From JAFDVL01 sp043736395 (GTDB lineage: Bacteria > Acidobacteriota > Blastocatellia > RBC074), in contig JAYTCQ010000154.1 in the NCBI GenBank assembly GCA_043736395.1, forward strand, positions 1 through 11,059: a DNA stretch of 11,059 nucleotides, written 5' to 3'. The notes beneath the pieces were generated by a model, which did no database searches, was not told the DNA's origin, and was given only the letters and a program-made list of their open reading frames with translations. Of this stretch, positions 1 through 6,261 are shown piece by piece. Position numbers and translations under genes: made by a program. Within the stretch, counting starts at the first letter, position 1; every line of letters begins with the position of its first letter.

Positions 1-73
1 AATTGCGAAGGGCTGCTGCGCACGAGCGAAGCGAAGATTCGGATTTGCGCGCTTCGACTTATTCTGCGGAGAA

Positions 74-101
74 TTGCCTAACTGCAAACAGGTTCTATAT
101 A
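74..101 (+). promoter_or_regulatory. Possible sigma70-type promoter for tsaD
   Basis: TTGCCT at 74-79 and TATATA at 96-101 are separated by 16 nt, a plausible -35/-10 pair. Transcription would begin near 108 and give a leader of about 110 nt. The match is approximate and the window begins only 73 bases upstream, so tsaD may instead belong to a longer operon. Confidence 0.3.
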
Positions 102-161
102 AGTTTAGGTTCGCCGCCATAGAATTACATCGTGAGTAATACTCTCCCAACTTTCTATGAA

Positions 162-189
162 TTTCTTTTTCCTGCCCCCTTTTTTCTTG
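162..189 (+). promoter_or_regulatory. Pyrimidine-rich leader tract upstream of tsaD
   Basis: 27 of these 28 bases are pyrimidines (the exception is G174), and more C/T runs follow up to about 202. The tsaD start lacks a recognisable Shine-Dalgarno sequence. A pyrimidine-rich, unstructured leader is a known way to recruit ribosomes through protein S1. That role here is inference. Confidence 0.25.
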
Positions 190-216
190 TCAGTTTTTCC
201 CCTGGACTAATGAACT

Positions 217-1290
217 ATGCTCATTCTTGGAATCGAAACTTCGTGCGATGAAACCGCTGCTGCCGTGATTGAAAACGGCAACGTCGTGAAATCGAATGTG
301 ATTCATTCGCAAATTTCTACGCATCAAAAATTCGGCGGCGTAGTCCCGGAAGTGGCTTCGCGTGAACATCTCGACAAAATCAGTTCGGTCGTCAATGAAG
401 CTCTCACGCGGGCGGAATTGACTCCGCAGGACATTGACGGTATCGCAGTCACACAAGGGCCAGGATTAATTGGTTCGTTGTTGGTCGGGATCAATTATGC
501 AAAGGGGATGGCGTTCGCTACGAAAAAGCCCATCGTTGGAATTAATCACATCGAAGGGCATGTGTACTCGACTGCGTTTGAATTTCCTACGCCGGAATAT
601 CCGGCTCTCGCGTTGGTCGTTTCGGGCGGACATACGAATGTATTTTTGCTGCCGGAAGCGGAGAAGTACAAATTAGTTGGTAGGACTCGCGATGATGCGG
701 CGGGTGAGGCTTTTGATAAGGTTTCGAAATTGCTCGGGCTCGGCTATCCCGGCGGACCTGTAGTTGATCGTCTCGCTAAACTCGGCAACAAACGCGCGAT
801 AAATTTTCCCATCGCAGAAATTAAGGAACACAGATTCGATCTTTCGTTCAGCGGATTGAAAACAGCGGTGCTGCGGTATGTGAAGGAAAATAATATTCTG
901 AGTTCAAGTTCGCAGCCTGAATCCAATCAACAAATTCTCGATATTTGCGCGAGCTTTCAATTCGCTGTCGTACGCGCACTGATCCGCAGCCTGCGCCGCG
1001 CCGCGCAGGAACATCCCGTGAAAACATTAATTTTAGCCGGAGGCGTCGCGTGCAATTCTGAACTCCGCGTAGCCTTTCAGCAGCTCGCCGATGAATTGAA
1101 AATCCCCGCGCATATTCCTTCGCCGATTTACACTTCGGATAACGCCGCGATGATCGCGGCGGCTGGCTATCCAAAATTATTGCGCGGAGAAAACGCCGGA
1201 TGGGAAATGAGCGCAGACGTAACGCTGCGATTGCCGAATGTGGATGTTGAGGTTTTGGAGCCAGGGAAGAAGAAACGGTATCGGTGGTAG
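217..1290 (+). CDS. tsaD: tRNA N6-adenosine threonylcarbamoyltransferase TsaD
   Basis: TsaD transfers the threonylcarbamoyl group from threonylcarbamoyl-AMP to A37 of ANN-decoding tRNAs, giving t6A. In bacteria it works in the cytoplasm with TsaB and TsaE; neither is in this window. The 357-residue product has the usual family length and all signatures: the ASKHA phosphate loop GIETSCDET (5-13), GGVVPEVASREH (40-51), GPGLIGSLLVG (81-91), the metal-binding HIEGH (111-115, His111 and His115), SGGHTN (136-141), GEAFDKVSKLLGLGYPGGP (163-181), FSGLKTAV (211-218), GGVACNSELR (275-284) and TSDNAAM (306-312) with the third metal ligand Asp308. The ATG at 217 puts the conserved N-terminus at residue 1; no Shine-Dalgarno sequence precedes it. 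There is no clear terminator before the next gene 54 nt downstream, so readthrough is possible. The catalytic core looks intact. Confidence 0.97.
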   Translation: MLILGIETSCDETAAAVIENGNVVKSNVIHSQISTHQKFGGVVPEVASREHLDKISSVVNEALTRAELTPQDIDGIAVTQGPGLIGSLLVGINYAKGMAFATKKPIVGINHIEGHVYSTAFEFPTPEYPALALVVSGGHTNVFLLPEAEKYKLVGRTRDDAAGEAFDKVSKLLGLGYPGGPVVDRLAKLGNKRAINFPIAEIKEHRFDLSFSGLKTAVLRYVKENNILSSSSQPESNQQILDICASFQFAVVRALIRSLRRAAQEHPVKTLILAGGVACNSELRVAFQQLADELKIPAHIPSPIYTSDNAAMIAAAGYPKLLRGENAGWEMSADVTLRLPNVDVEVLEPGKKKRYRW

Positions 1291-1305
1291 CGTAAATATT
1301 CCAGT

Positions 1306-1333
1306 TTGCGATTTTGGAGTGATTTTTTATACT
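1306..1333 (+). promoter_or_regulatory. Possible promoter immediately upstream of the AlbA_2 gene
   Basis: TTGCGA (1306-1311) and TATACT (1328-1333) are 16 nt apart and match the sigma70 consensus at 4/6 and 5/6 positions. The predicted transcription start, about 1340, would fall on the Shine-Dalgarno sequence AAGAGGT (1334-1340) of the downstream gene. Transcript from this promoter would therefore be almost leaderless, while readthrough from tsaD would keep the ribosome-binding site. Confidence 0.4.
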
Positions 1334-1344
1334 AAGAGGTTTTT

Positions 1345-2253
1345 ATGAATGTTCCCGAAACATTGGAGAAATGGACTTATGAAACAGTCACTGAACTCGC
1401 AAAGGTAGGTCGATGTGAGGGAGATCGGCATGATTTCAAGCTTAATCTGCCAGACCCCGATAATCTTACAAAAATCTGCTGTGCGTTCTCGAACTCTCAA
1501 GGTGGATTCATCGTCCTCGGTGTGAAAGACCGTTCAGGTCACTTTCTAGTCGAAGGGGTAGCTCCGGATTCCGAAATTGCCAAGAAGTTCGCGGACAAGC
1601 TTAAGGCTGTCCCGTCTGTGGAATTCTTGATTCCACGTGATATTAAAGTACCCGGAACCTCGAAGGTTATCTATGTGTTTCATATTCCAAGAAGTTCCCA
1701 ACGTCCCCACATCCCAGAAGCCTATGACAAACGTGTGTTTTGGAAACGCACACCCGGAGGATGCGAACAGATGAGTTACGACGAAATCCAAGAGCAGTTC
1801 ATCCGCAATGGGGAGCGACGCGACAAGTTAAAGCTTCTTTTTATCGAGTTATTATTAAATCGCGAGAATTTGCAGCAAATGTCAGTTATTGAAGAAAGTA
1901 AGTATTCCTTGGTTACCCTTGACAGTAGTGTCTTGGATCGTCTTTTGGTAGATACATATTCTGTTATCCAGGAAGAGATTGAGTTGATCCGAATACTTCT
2001 CACTTTGCGTACTCAGATTCGTGCAATCAATGCTAAGGTAAGGATTTTTTTCAGCCAATTAGCTCTTCCACTAGATGGAATGAATGAGCTTGTTGCAAAG
2101 CACAACCAATTCATAAAAATGAAAGTAGATATTCTGCTTCCCTTAATAGCGCAAGCAATAGAGATTCTTGAGAAGCGATTTGGTTTAATTGATCCATTTC
2201 CTGATGAACTGCCAACAGAATCATCCTACTTCGATGCAATAGATAAATTTTAG
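1345..2253 (+). CDS. Schlafen/AlbA_2 domain protein with helical C-terminal region
   Basis: The first 150 or so residues match the AlbA_2 (Schlafen-like, often annotated 'putative DNA-binding' or 'ATP-binding') domain. The visible motifs are CEGDRHDFKLN (24-34), ICCAFSNSQGGFIVLGVKD (44-62), IPRSSQRPH (114-122) and RVFWKRTPGG (130-139) leading to MSYDEI (143-148). Glu25 and Asp30 have the five-residue spacing of the paired acidic residues in the nuclease site of vertebrate Schlafens, with Asp in place of the second Glu; nuclease activity is not shown. Residues 155-302 are predicted by eye to be helical, rich in Leu, Ile and charged residues, and resemble no domain I know. The ATG at 1345 is supported by AAGAGGT (1334-1340). 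The gene looks more T/A-rich than tsaD, which fits an accessory or horizontally acquired gene. The exact role is unknown; candidates are regulation, stress response or defence. Confidence 0.8.
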   Translation: MNVPETLEKWTYETVTELAKVGRCEGDRHDFKLNLPDPDNLTKICCAFSNSQGGFIVLGVKDRSGHFLVEGVAPDSEIAKKFADKLKAVPSVEFLIPRDIKVPGTSKVIYVFHIPRSSQRPHIPEAYDKRVFWKRTPGGCEQMSYDEIQEQFIRNGERRDKLKLLFIELLLNRENLQQMSVIEESKYSLVTLDSSVLDRLLVDTYSVIQEEIELIRILLTLRTQIRAINAKVRIFFSQLALPLDGMNELVAKHNQFIKMKVDILLPLIAQAIEILEKRFGLIDPFPDELPTESSYFDAIDKF

Positions 2254-2360
2254 GGCGCAGTTGGTTCAATCTGCCATATGTGTAAGATAGTTTTTGTCTA
2301 AAGAATAAATAATGTAAACATCGCACACTGGAAAGTTTGCGCAACTAAGGAAAAACAACA

Positions 2361-3155
2361 ATGCAACTACCTGATGGATCAAATAAAAATATTCTGGAAT
2401 TATTCAGACTCGATGGACGCAAAGCCCTGATTACAGGCGGTGCGAAGGGGCTGGGACGGGTGATGGCGCAAGCTTTTTCGGAGGCTGGAGCCGAAGTCGC
2501 AATTGCCAGTCGCAATCTTGCCGATTGCGAAAAGGCGGCGGAGGAAATTTCGGCTTCGACGGGAAATAAAGTTTTTGCGGCGGCGTTGGATGCTACCAGT
2601 GAAGCCGATGTGAGAAAGCTCAAGGCAAATCTGGATGCAAATTTTGGCGCGATTGATATTCTCATCAACAATGCCGGAATCAATATTCGCGGTAACATTC
2701 AGGATTTATCGAAGGAAGATTTTGAATCCGTGATGGCGACCAATGTGACTGGGCCATTTTTGGTTTCCAGAGCGTTCGGGCCTGCGATGTGCGAACGTGG
2801 ATGGGGACGCGTGATAAATCTTGGTTCGATTATGTCCGTGATTTCGATGGCGGGGCGCACGCCGTACGCTTCATCGAAGGCGGCGGTGTTGGGCTTTACA
2901 CGGACGCTGGCTTTGGAATGGGCTGCGAGTGGCGTTACGGTTAATGCGATTTGTCCGGGGCCGTTCGCGACCGAAATGAATTTGCCGTTGCTGAATGATC
3001 CTGAAAAATACCAGGCATTTCTCAAAAATATTCCGGTTGGACGCTGGGGACATTTGCACGAAATTGCAGGCCCGGCTTTGTTTTTAGCTTCGGATGCGGC
3101 TGGATTTGTGACGGGAAGTTCGCTGTTGGTGGATGGTGGCTGGACGGCGTGGTAA
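2361..3155 (+). CDS. Classical SDR-family NAD(P)-dependent oxidoreductase
   Basis: A complete 264-residue short-chain dehydrogenase/reductase with a single Rossmann domain and the usual family length. It shows the cofactor motif TGGAKGLG (25-32), NNAG (103-106) and the catalytic tetrad Asn128, Ser156, Tyr169 and Lys173 (in YASSK, 169-173), followed by PG (199-200). The C-terminal TGSSLLVDGG is typical. Basic residues Lys29 and Arg51, with no acidic residue at the end of beta-2, suggest NADP(H) preference. The overall pattern resembles gluconate 5-dehydrogenase and 2-deoxy-D-gluconate 3-dehydrogenase (IdnO/KduD-like) enzymes or 3-oxoacyl-ACP reductases; the substrate cannot be read from sequence and no pathway partner lies nearby. 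AAGGA (2347-2351) is well placed for the ATG at 2361. The 107-nt spacer upstream is AT-rich and may hold its promoter, but I find no convincing -35/-10 pair there. Confidence 0.93.
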   Translation: MQLPDGSNKNILELFRLDGRKALITGGAKGLGRVMAQAFSEAGAEVAIASRNLADCEKAAEEISASTGNKVFAAALDATSEADVRKLKANLDANFGAIDILINNAGINIRGNIQDLSKEDFESVMATNVTGPFLVSRAFGPAMCERGWGRVINLGSIMSVISMAGRTPYASSKAAVLGFTRTLALEWAASGVTVNAICPGPFATEMNLPLLNDPEKYQAFLKNIPVGRWGHLHEIAGPALFLASDAAGFVTGSSLLVDGGWTAW

Positions 3156-3260
3156 TCGGTAGTTGGTGATTGGTGGGCAGTGGTCGGTGCAAGACAATTT
3201 CGGATAATCGAGTTAAGTAATCTGCTCAAGACCGACCCCCGCCCCCGATCCCCGACTACC
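3151..3260. repeat. Degenerate 7-bp tandem repeats forming a large inverted repeat
   Basis: From 3151 the + strand reads as consecutive 7-mers GGTAATC, GGTAGTT, GGTGATT, GGTGGGC and AGTGGTC. The complement of 3260-3233 reads GGTAGTC, GGGGATC, GGGGGCG and GGGGTCG in the same register. The arms 3158-3188 and 3231-3260 pair at about 24 of 31 positions, with two further G.U pairs possible in RNA, across a 42-nt loop. The first 7-mer contains the TAA stop of the SDR gene. It resembles the short tandem heptamer (STRR-like) elements found between genes in several phyla. The transcript could fold into a long hairpin separating the SDR and S41 units; it lacks the T-tract of an intrinsic terminator. 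Confidence 0.7.
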
Positions 3261-3285
3261 ATTCTTAATTGCCGCTTGAATCCTG

Positions 3286-3312
3286 TTGACCGCGTTGTTA
3301 CTATACTAAGAT
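3286..3312 (+). promoter_or_regulatory. Probable promoter of the S41 peptidase gene
   Basis: TTGACC (3286-3291) is a strong -35-like hexamer. Two -10-like hexamers overlap downstream: TAAGAT (3307-3312), with a 15-nt spacer, and TATACT (3302-3307), which is closer to consensus but only 10 nt away. With TAAGAT, transcription would start near 3319 and give a leader of about 80 nt before the GTG at 3400. Confidence 0.4.
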
Positions 3313-3323
3313 CTTCGTACCAA

Positions 3324-3389
3324 ATGATGAGTGCGATTTCTCCCTGCTCGTTTCCAGTTTTCAAGGCTCGAAAAGCCTTTCACCAATGA
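3324..3389 (+). other. Possible 21-codon leader ORF before the S41 gene
   Basis: An ATGATG start at 3324 opens a 21-codon frame ending at TGA 3387-3389. Its last base is the first base of the S41 Shine-Dalgarno AAGGAG (3389-3394). The hairpin at 3363-3379 lies inside it. No good ribosome-binding site precedes it, so translation is uncertain. The geometry would let a translating ribosome open the hairpin and reach the downstream start. Confidence 0.25.
3363..3379 (+). promoter_or_regulatory. Leader hairpin upstream of the S41 start
   Basis: AAGGCT (3363-3368) pairs perfectly with AGCCTT (3374-3379) around the 5-nt loop CGAAA. It ends 9 nt before the Shine-Dalgarno sequence. The three T residues that end it (3378-3380) are too few for a good terminator, so a structural or translational role is more likely, if it has one. 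Confidence 0.35.
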
Positions 3390-3399
3390 AGGAGTACTA

Positions 3400-5079
3400 G
3401 TGAAAAATAACTGGCTAAGATTTTTATTGATGAGTGTAGTGCTGGTGCTGGTCGTCAGTAGTGCGACTTTGCGTCCAATTTCGGCTGTGCAAAAAACGGA
3501 TGCAGATCGTGCGGCTGAGCAGAAGTTGATGACGCAGTTTGTAGAAGCTCAGGAAATTATTCGTGAAAATTATCTCGAAGAAATTGATTATGAAGTCCTG
3601 ACGAAAACGGGAATTCTGGGAATGTTGCGGACTTTGGATCCGCATTCGTCTTATTACGATAAAAAATCTTTTGATGATTTGCGTAACGATCAGCGAAGTC
3701 AATATTTCGGTATTGGTTCCATGATTGGCATGCGCGAGGGCAAGGTTTTTATTCAGGAACCGTTCCGCGATACTCCTTCAACGCGGGCGGGCCTGCGCTA
3801 CGGCGATCAGATTGTTGGCATTGATGGACAGAACACGGAAGGGTGGGATTCCACTCAGGTGACGAAAAAATTGCGCGGAGAGCAGGGAACCAAAGTTAAT
3901 GTTTCGGTTCGTCGTCCAGGCGTCGCAGAGCCGGTAACCGTCACGATTGAACGCGATGCGATTGCGCAGCTCTCAATTACCGGAACTTATTTGGTACGTC
4001 CCGGGATTGGATACATCAATATGCCTCGTGGTTTTCATTCAACAACGAATGACGAATTGACAGCGGCAATTGCAAATTTAAAAGAGCAGGGCGCGACTTC
4101 GATGATTCTTGATCTGCGTGATGATCCGGGTGGATTTTTGGATCAGGCAATCAAGGTTTCCGACAAATTCTTACAACGCGGACAAACGGTTTTGTCGGTT
4201 CGTTATCGTGAAGGGAAATTTCAGGATCGTGAGCTACAAGCGGAGTCCGGTTCACCGGAGTCCTTTCCGCTAGTCGTTCTGATCAACAAGAATTCAGCTT
4301 CAGCTTCAGAGATCGTGGCCGGCGCTATTCAGGATCACGACCGCGGTTTGATCGTCGGTGAAACCAGCTTCGGTAAAGGCTTGGTGCAAACGATTATTCC
4401 GCTGAATGGAGGAGCTGGCTTAACGTTGACTACGGCGCGTTATTACACGCCCAGCGGACGTTTGATTCAGCGCGATTATTCGAGCAGTTCAATGTACGAT
4501 TACTTCATTCATCGTTCTGGCGCTGAGGCTACGGACGAGGCCAAGAAAAATGCCAAGCAGTGGATGACTGATTTACGACGCCCGGTGTTCGGCGGCGGCG
4601 GCATCAATCCTGACGTTAAAGTTAAAGATACGCGCATCGAAAATATTCAGGACATTACCAACCAAACGCAGGTCATGTTATTGAGTCCGATTTTTCTCTT
4701 CACGCGTGAATTAGTTGGAGGACAGGTTCCAGCGGCCAAAGATTTCAAATTGAATGGGCCTCCGAATTTCGATCACGTTTTAAAACCAAATGAATTTGCG
4801 ATTACCGAGGAAATTGCGAAAAGCTTCCGCGAGGCTATCAATTCATTTTTAAGCAAACATCCCGAGCTTACGACTACGCCTGCGCAGATAGACGAGCATT
4901 TTACCTGGGCCAAAAATCGAGTTCGGTATGAAGTGTTGCTAGCGGCGTACGGCAGTGATAAGGCGCAGCAGGCAATGATTCAAACCGATGCGCAGATGCA
5001 GACAGCAATTAATGAATTGCCGAATGCGGCGGCTCTGGCAGATCGTGCACGACGCAATCGCAGCGTTTCTAAAAAATAA
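3400..5079 (+). CDS. S41-family C-terminal processing peptidase, exported
   Basis: A serine protease of the Ctp/Tsp family, which trims or degrades envelope proteins from their C-termini. I start it at GTG 3400: AAGGAG (3389-3394) lies 5 nt upstream, and the product then begins with a signal peptide (KNNWLR, hydrophobic 8-22, possible cleavage near ISA 27-29). A longer frame back to 3331 would bury that signal. In the 559-residue protein a PDZ domain covers about 100-187 (GLRYGDQIVGIDGQ, 131-144). The protease domain has DLRDDPGGFLD (238-248), NSASASEIVAGAIQD (298-312) and SFGKG (323-327). By spacing to the E. coli Tsp triad, the catalytic residues are Ser301, Asp312 and Lys326. GGINPDVKV (400-408) closes the core. 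A helical C-terminal extension of about 150 residues follows. It probably acts in the periplasm, tethered or free. It is monocistronic: its own promoter region lies upstream and a terminator follows. Confidence 0.94.
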   Translation: MKNNWLRFLLMSVVLVLVVSSATLRPISAVQKTDADRAAEQKLMTQFVEAQEIIRENYLEEIDYEVLTKTGILGMLRTLDPHSSYYDKKSFDDLRNDQRSQYFGIGSMIGMREGKVFIQEPFRDTPSTRAGLRYGDQIVGIDGQNTEGWDSTQVTKKLRGEQGTKVNVSVRRPGVAEPVTVTIERDAIAQLSITGTYLVRPGIGYINMPRGFHSTTNDELTAAIANLKEQGATSMILDLRDDPGGFLDQAIKVSDKFLQRGQTVLSVRYREGKFQDRELQAESGSPESFPLVVLINKNSASASEIVAGAIQDHDRGLIVGETSFGKGLVQTIIPLNGGAGLTLTTARYYTPSGRLIQRDYSSSSMYDYFIHRSGAEATDEAKKNAKQWMTDLRRPVFGGGGINPDVKVKDTRIENIQDITNQTQVMLLSPIFLFTRELVGGQVPAAKDFKLNGPPNFDHVLKPNEFAITEEIAKSFREAINSFLSKHPELTTTPAQIDEHFTWAKNRVRYEVLLAAYGSDKAQQAMIQTDAQMQTAINELPNAAALADRARRNRSVSKK

Positions 5080-5107
5080 TCCTGCGGAAAAATTGAAGCA
5101 GATTTTC

Positions 5108-5137
5108 GGGCGGTTGTGTAAAGCATCCGCCCTTTTT
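5108..5137 (+). terminator. Rho-independent terminator of the S41 gene
   Basis: GGGCGG (5108-5113) pairs with CCGCCC (5127-5132). After one T-T mismatch the stem continues with TGT (5115-5117) against GCA (5123-5125). Five T residues follow at once (5133-5137). It lies 29 nt after the S41 stop codon, which is textbook placement. Confidence 0.88.
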
Positions 5138-5219
5138 ATTACTCCATTCAAAGTAAATATATCTACACTTATCCAGTCAGTCATTTGTAAAGTCACTAAT
5201 AATTTCAGACAATCAAGCA

Positions 5220-6068
5220 ATGAAGGCAAAATACATCAATCCATTCACCGACTTCGGCTTCAAGAAAATCTTTGGCGAAGAGGCCAGTAAGCCGTTGTTA
5301 ATTGACTTTCTGAATGCGCTCTTGCCACAAGCCGATACCATTGTTGATTTGACCTTCAAAAACACCGAACAACTTGGTCAGTCAGATGCTGATAGAAAAG
5401 CCATCTATGACATTTACTGTGAAAATGAAACGGGTGAGAAATTCATCGTCGAACTGCAAAAAGCCAAACAGAATTACTTCAAAGATCGCACGATTTACTA
5501 TTCGACTTTTCCCATTCAGGAACAAGCAGAAAAAGGTGAATGGAATTTTAAACTTAAAGCAGTGTATTGCGTTGGGATTTTAGACTTCACTTTTGACGAC
5601 TATGAAAACGAACCGGAAAAAAGTGAAGTCGTCCATACGATCAAACTGAAAAACCAGAACGGTAAAACGTTCTACGACAAGCTGACCTACATTTATCTGG
5701 AAATGCCAAACTTCAAGCTGGGGGAGACGGAACTAAATTCCCGCCTCGACAAGTGGTTGTATTTCATCAAGCATCTAGAAGATTTCCAAACGATCCCAAC
5801 GATCTTTGCTGATGAAATCTTCACCCAAGCTTTTGAAAAAGCCGAACTGGCCAAATTCGGAGAAGCTGAGTTGAATAGCTATGAAAGAAGTTTGAAAATA
5901 TTTCGAGATAACAAAAATACCTACGATTACGCGATTGAAACAGCAACAAAAATTGGGCTTGAGCAAGGAAAGATTGAAATTACAAAGGTTATGAAAGCGG
6001 AAGGCGAAACGGTAGAAAGGATCGCTCGTTTTACGGGGCTAACGACAAAAGAAATTGATCAACTCTAA
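5220..6068 (+). CDS. Rpn-family PD-(D/E)XK nuclease / putative transposase
   Basis: This 282-residue protein starts with the family hallmark YINPFTDFGFKKIFGEE (5-21). Its PD-(D/E)XK core has Asp64 in IYDIYC (62-67) and the split motif EKFIVELQKA (73-82), giving Glu78-x-Gln80, where Gln replaces the usual Lys as is common in this family. The family is annotated PDDEXK nuclease transposase (TIGR01784/PF12784). E. coli RpnA-E are related DNA endonucleases that promote RecA-independent recombination. The C-terminal tail (245-282) carries GLEQGK, then a helix-turn-helix-like stretch around ERIARFTGLTTKEI (266-279), typical of these proteins. No terminal inverted repeats or target duplications are visible, so this is a solitary gene rather than an insertion sequence. 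It looks AT-richer than its neighbours, suggesting transfer. The ATG at 5220 gives the conserved N-terminus; no clear Shine-Dalgarno precedes it. Confidence 0.9.
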   Translation: MKAKYINPFTDFGFKKIFGEEASKPLLIDFLNALLPQADTIVDLTFKNTEQLGQSDADRKAIYDIYCENETGEKFIVELQKAKQNYFKDRTIYYSTFPIQEQAEKGEWNFKLKAVYCVGILDFTFDDYENEPEKSEVVHTIKLKNQNGKTFYDKLTYIYLEMPNFKLGETELNSRLDKWLYFIKHLEDFQTIPTIFADEIFTQAFEKAELAKFGEAELNSYERSLKIFRDNKNTYDYAIETATKIGLEQGKIEITKVMKAEGETVERIARFTGLTTKEIDQL

Positions 6069-6122
6069 AGTGTATGGGGTAATTAAGATGCGAAGGATTT
6101 GTCTTGGCGAGTAAAATTATTC

Positions 6123-6147
6123 TACTTTTCTGATAGAAAGTACTTTT
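6123..6147 (+). terminator. Weak AT-rich hairpin after the Rpn gene
   Basis: TACTTTTCT (6123-6131) pairs with AGAAAGTA (6135-6142), with one bulged base and a 3-nt loop, and is followed by CTTTT. It sits 55 nt past the Rpn stop. The stem is AT-rich, so termination would be inefficient at best. Confidence 0.3.
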
Positions 6148-6202
6148 GAGATTTGGATCAGGCTTGGAATCACTTTCAGCAATCCATTGGCGTATGTTAG
6201 TG

Positions 6203-6218
6203 GTAATTTATTAATTAC
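6203..6218. promoter_or_regulatory. AT-rich dyad upstream of the DUF3352-like gene
   Basis: GTAATT (6203-6208) and AATTAC (6213-6218) are perfect 6-bp inverted arms around TATT. The dyad lies 44 nt before the ATG at 6262, in the promoter-proximal region, and could be an operator. AT-rich dyads also occur by chance. Confidence 0.2.
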
Positions 6219-6261
6219 TAATGTTTCATTTATTTGTGAGGTTTGTGTTCCTACCATAATC

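Noticed and set aside
27..56. 7-bp inverted repeat CGAAGCG / CGCTTCG
   Set aside because: The loop is 16 nt and no T-tract follows on either strand. It may simply lie in coding sequence at the edge, so I did not call a terminator.
1..139. Possible C-terminal end of an upstream + strand gene
   Set aside because: All three + frames are open from base 1 (to stops at 79-81, 120-122 and 137-139) and none gives a recognisable protein end, so no frame can be chosen.
848..1174. - strand open frame of 108 codons inside tsaD
   Set aside because: It is a shadow of conserved tsaD coding sequence with no plausible start context or motif.
2257..2274. Terminator after the AlbA_2 gene (GCAG / CTGC)
   Set aside because: Only four base pairs with a 10-nt loop, and the nearest T run lies 16 nt further on, so it would not be a functional intrinsic terminator.
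2699..3364. Long - strand open frame opposite the SDR gene and spacer
   Set aside because: It is antisense to a clear SDR gene, has no family resemblance, and its Pro/Thr/Asp-rich stretch is just translation of the heptamer repeats.
5220..6068. Complete insertion sequence around the Rpn-family gene
   Set aside because: Despite the 'transposase' name of the family, I find no terminal inverted repeats or target-site duplication near the gene.
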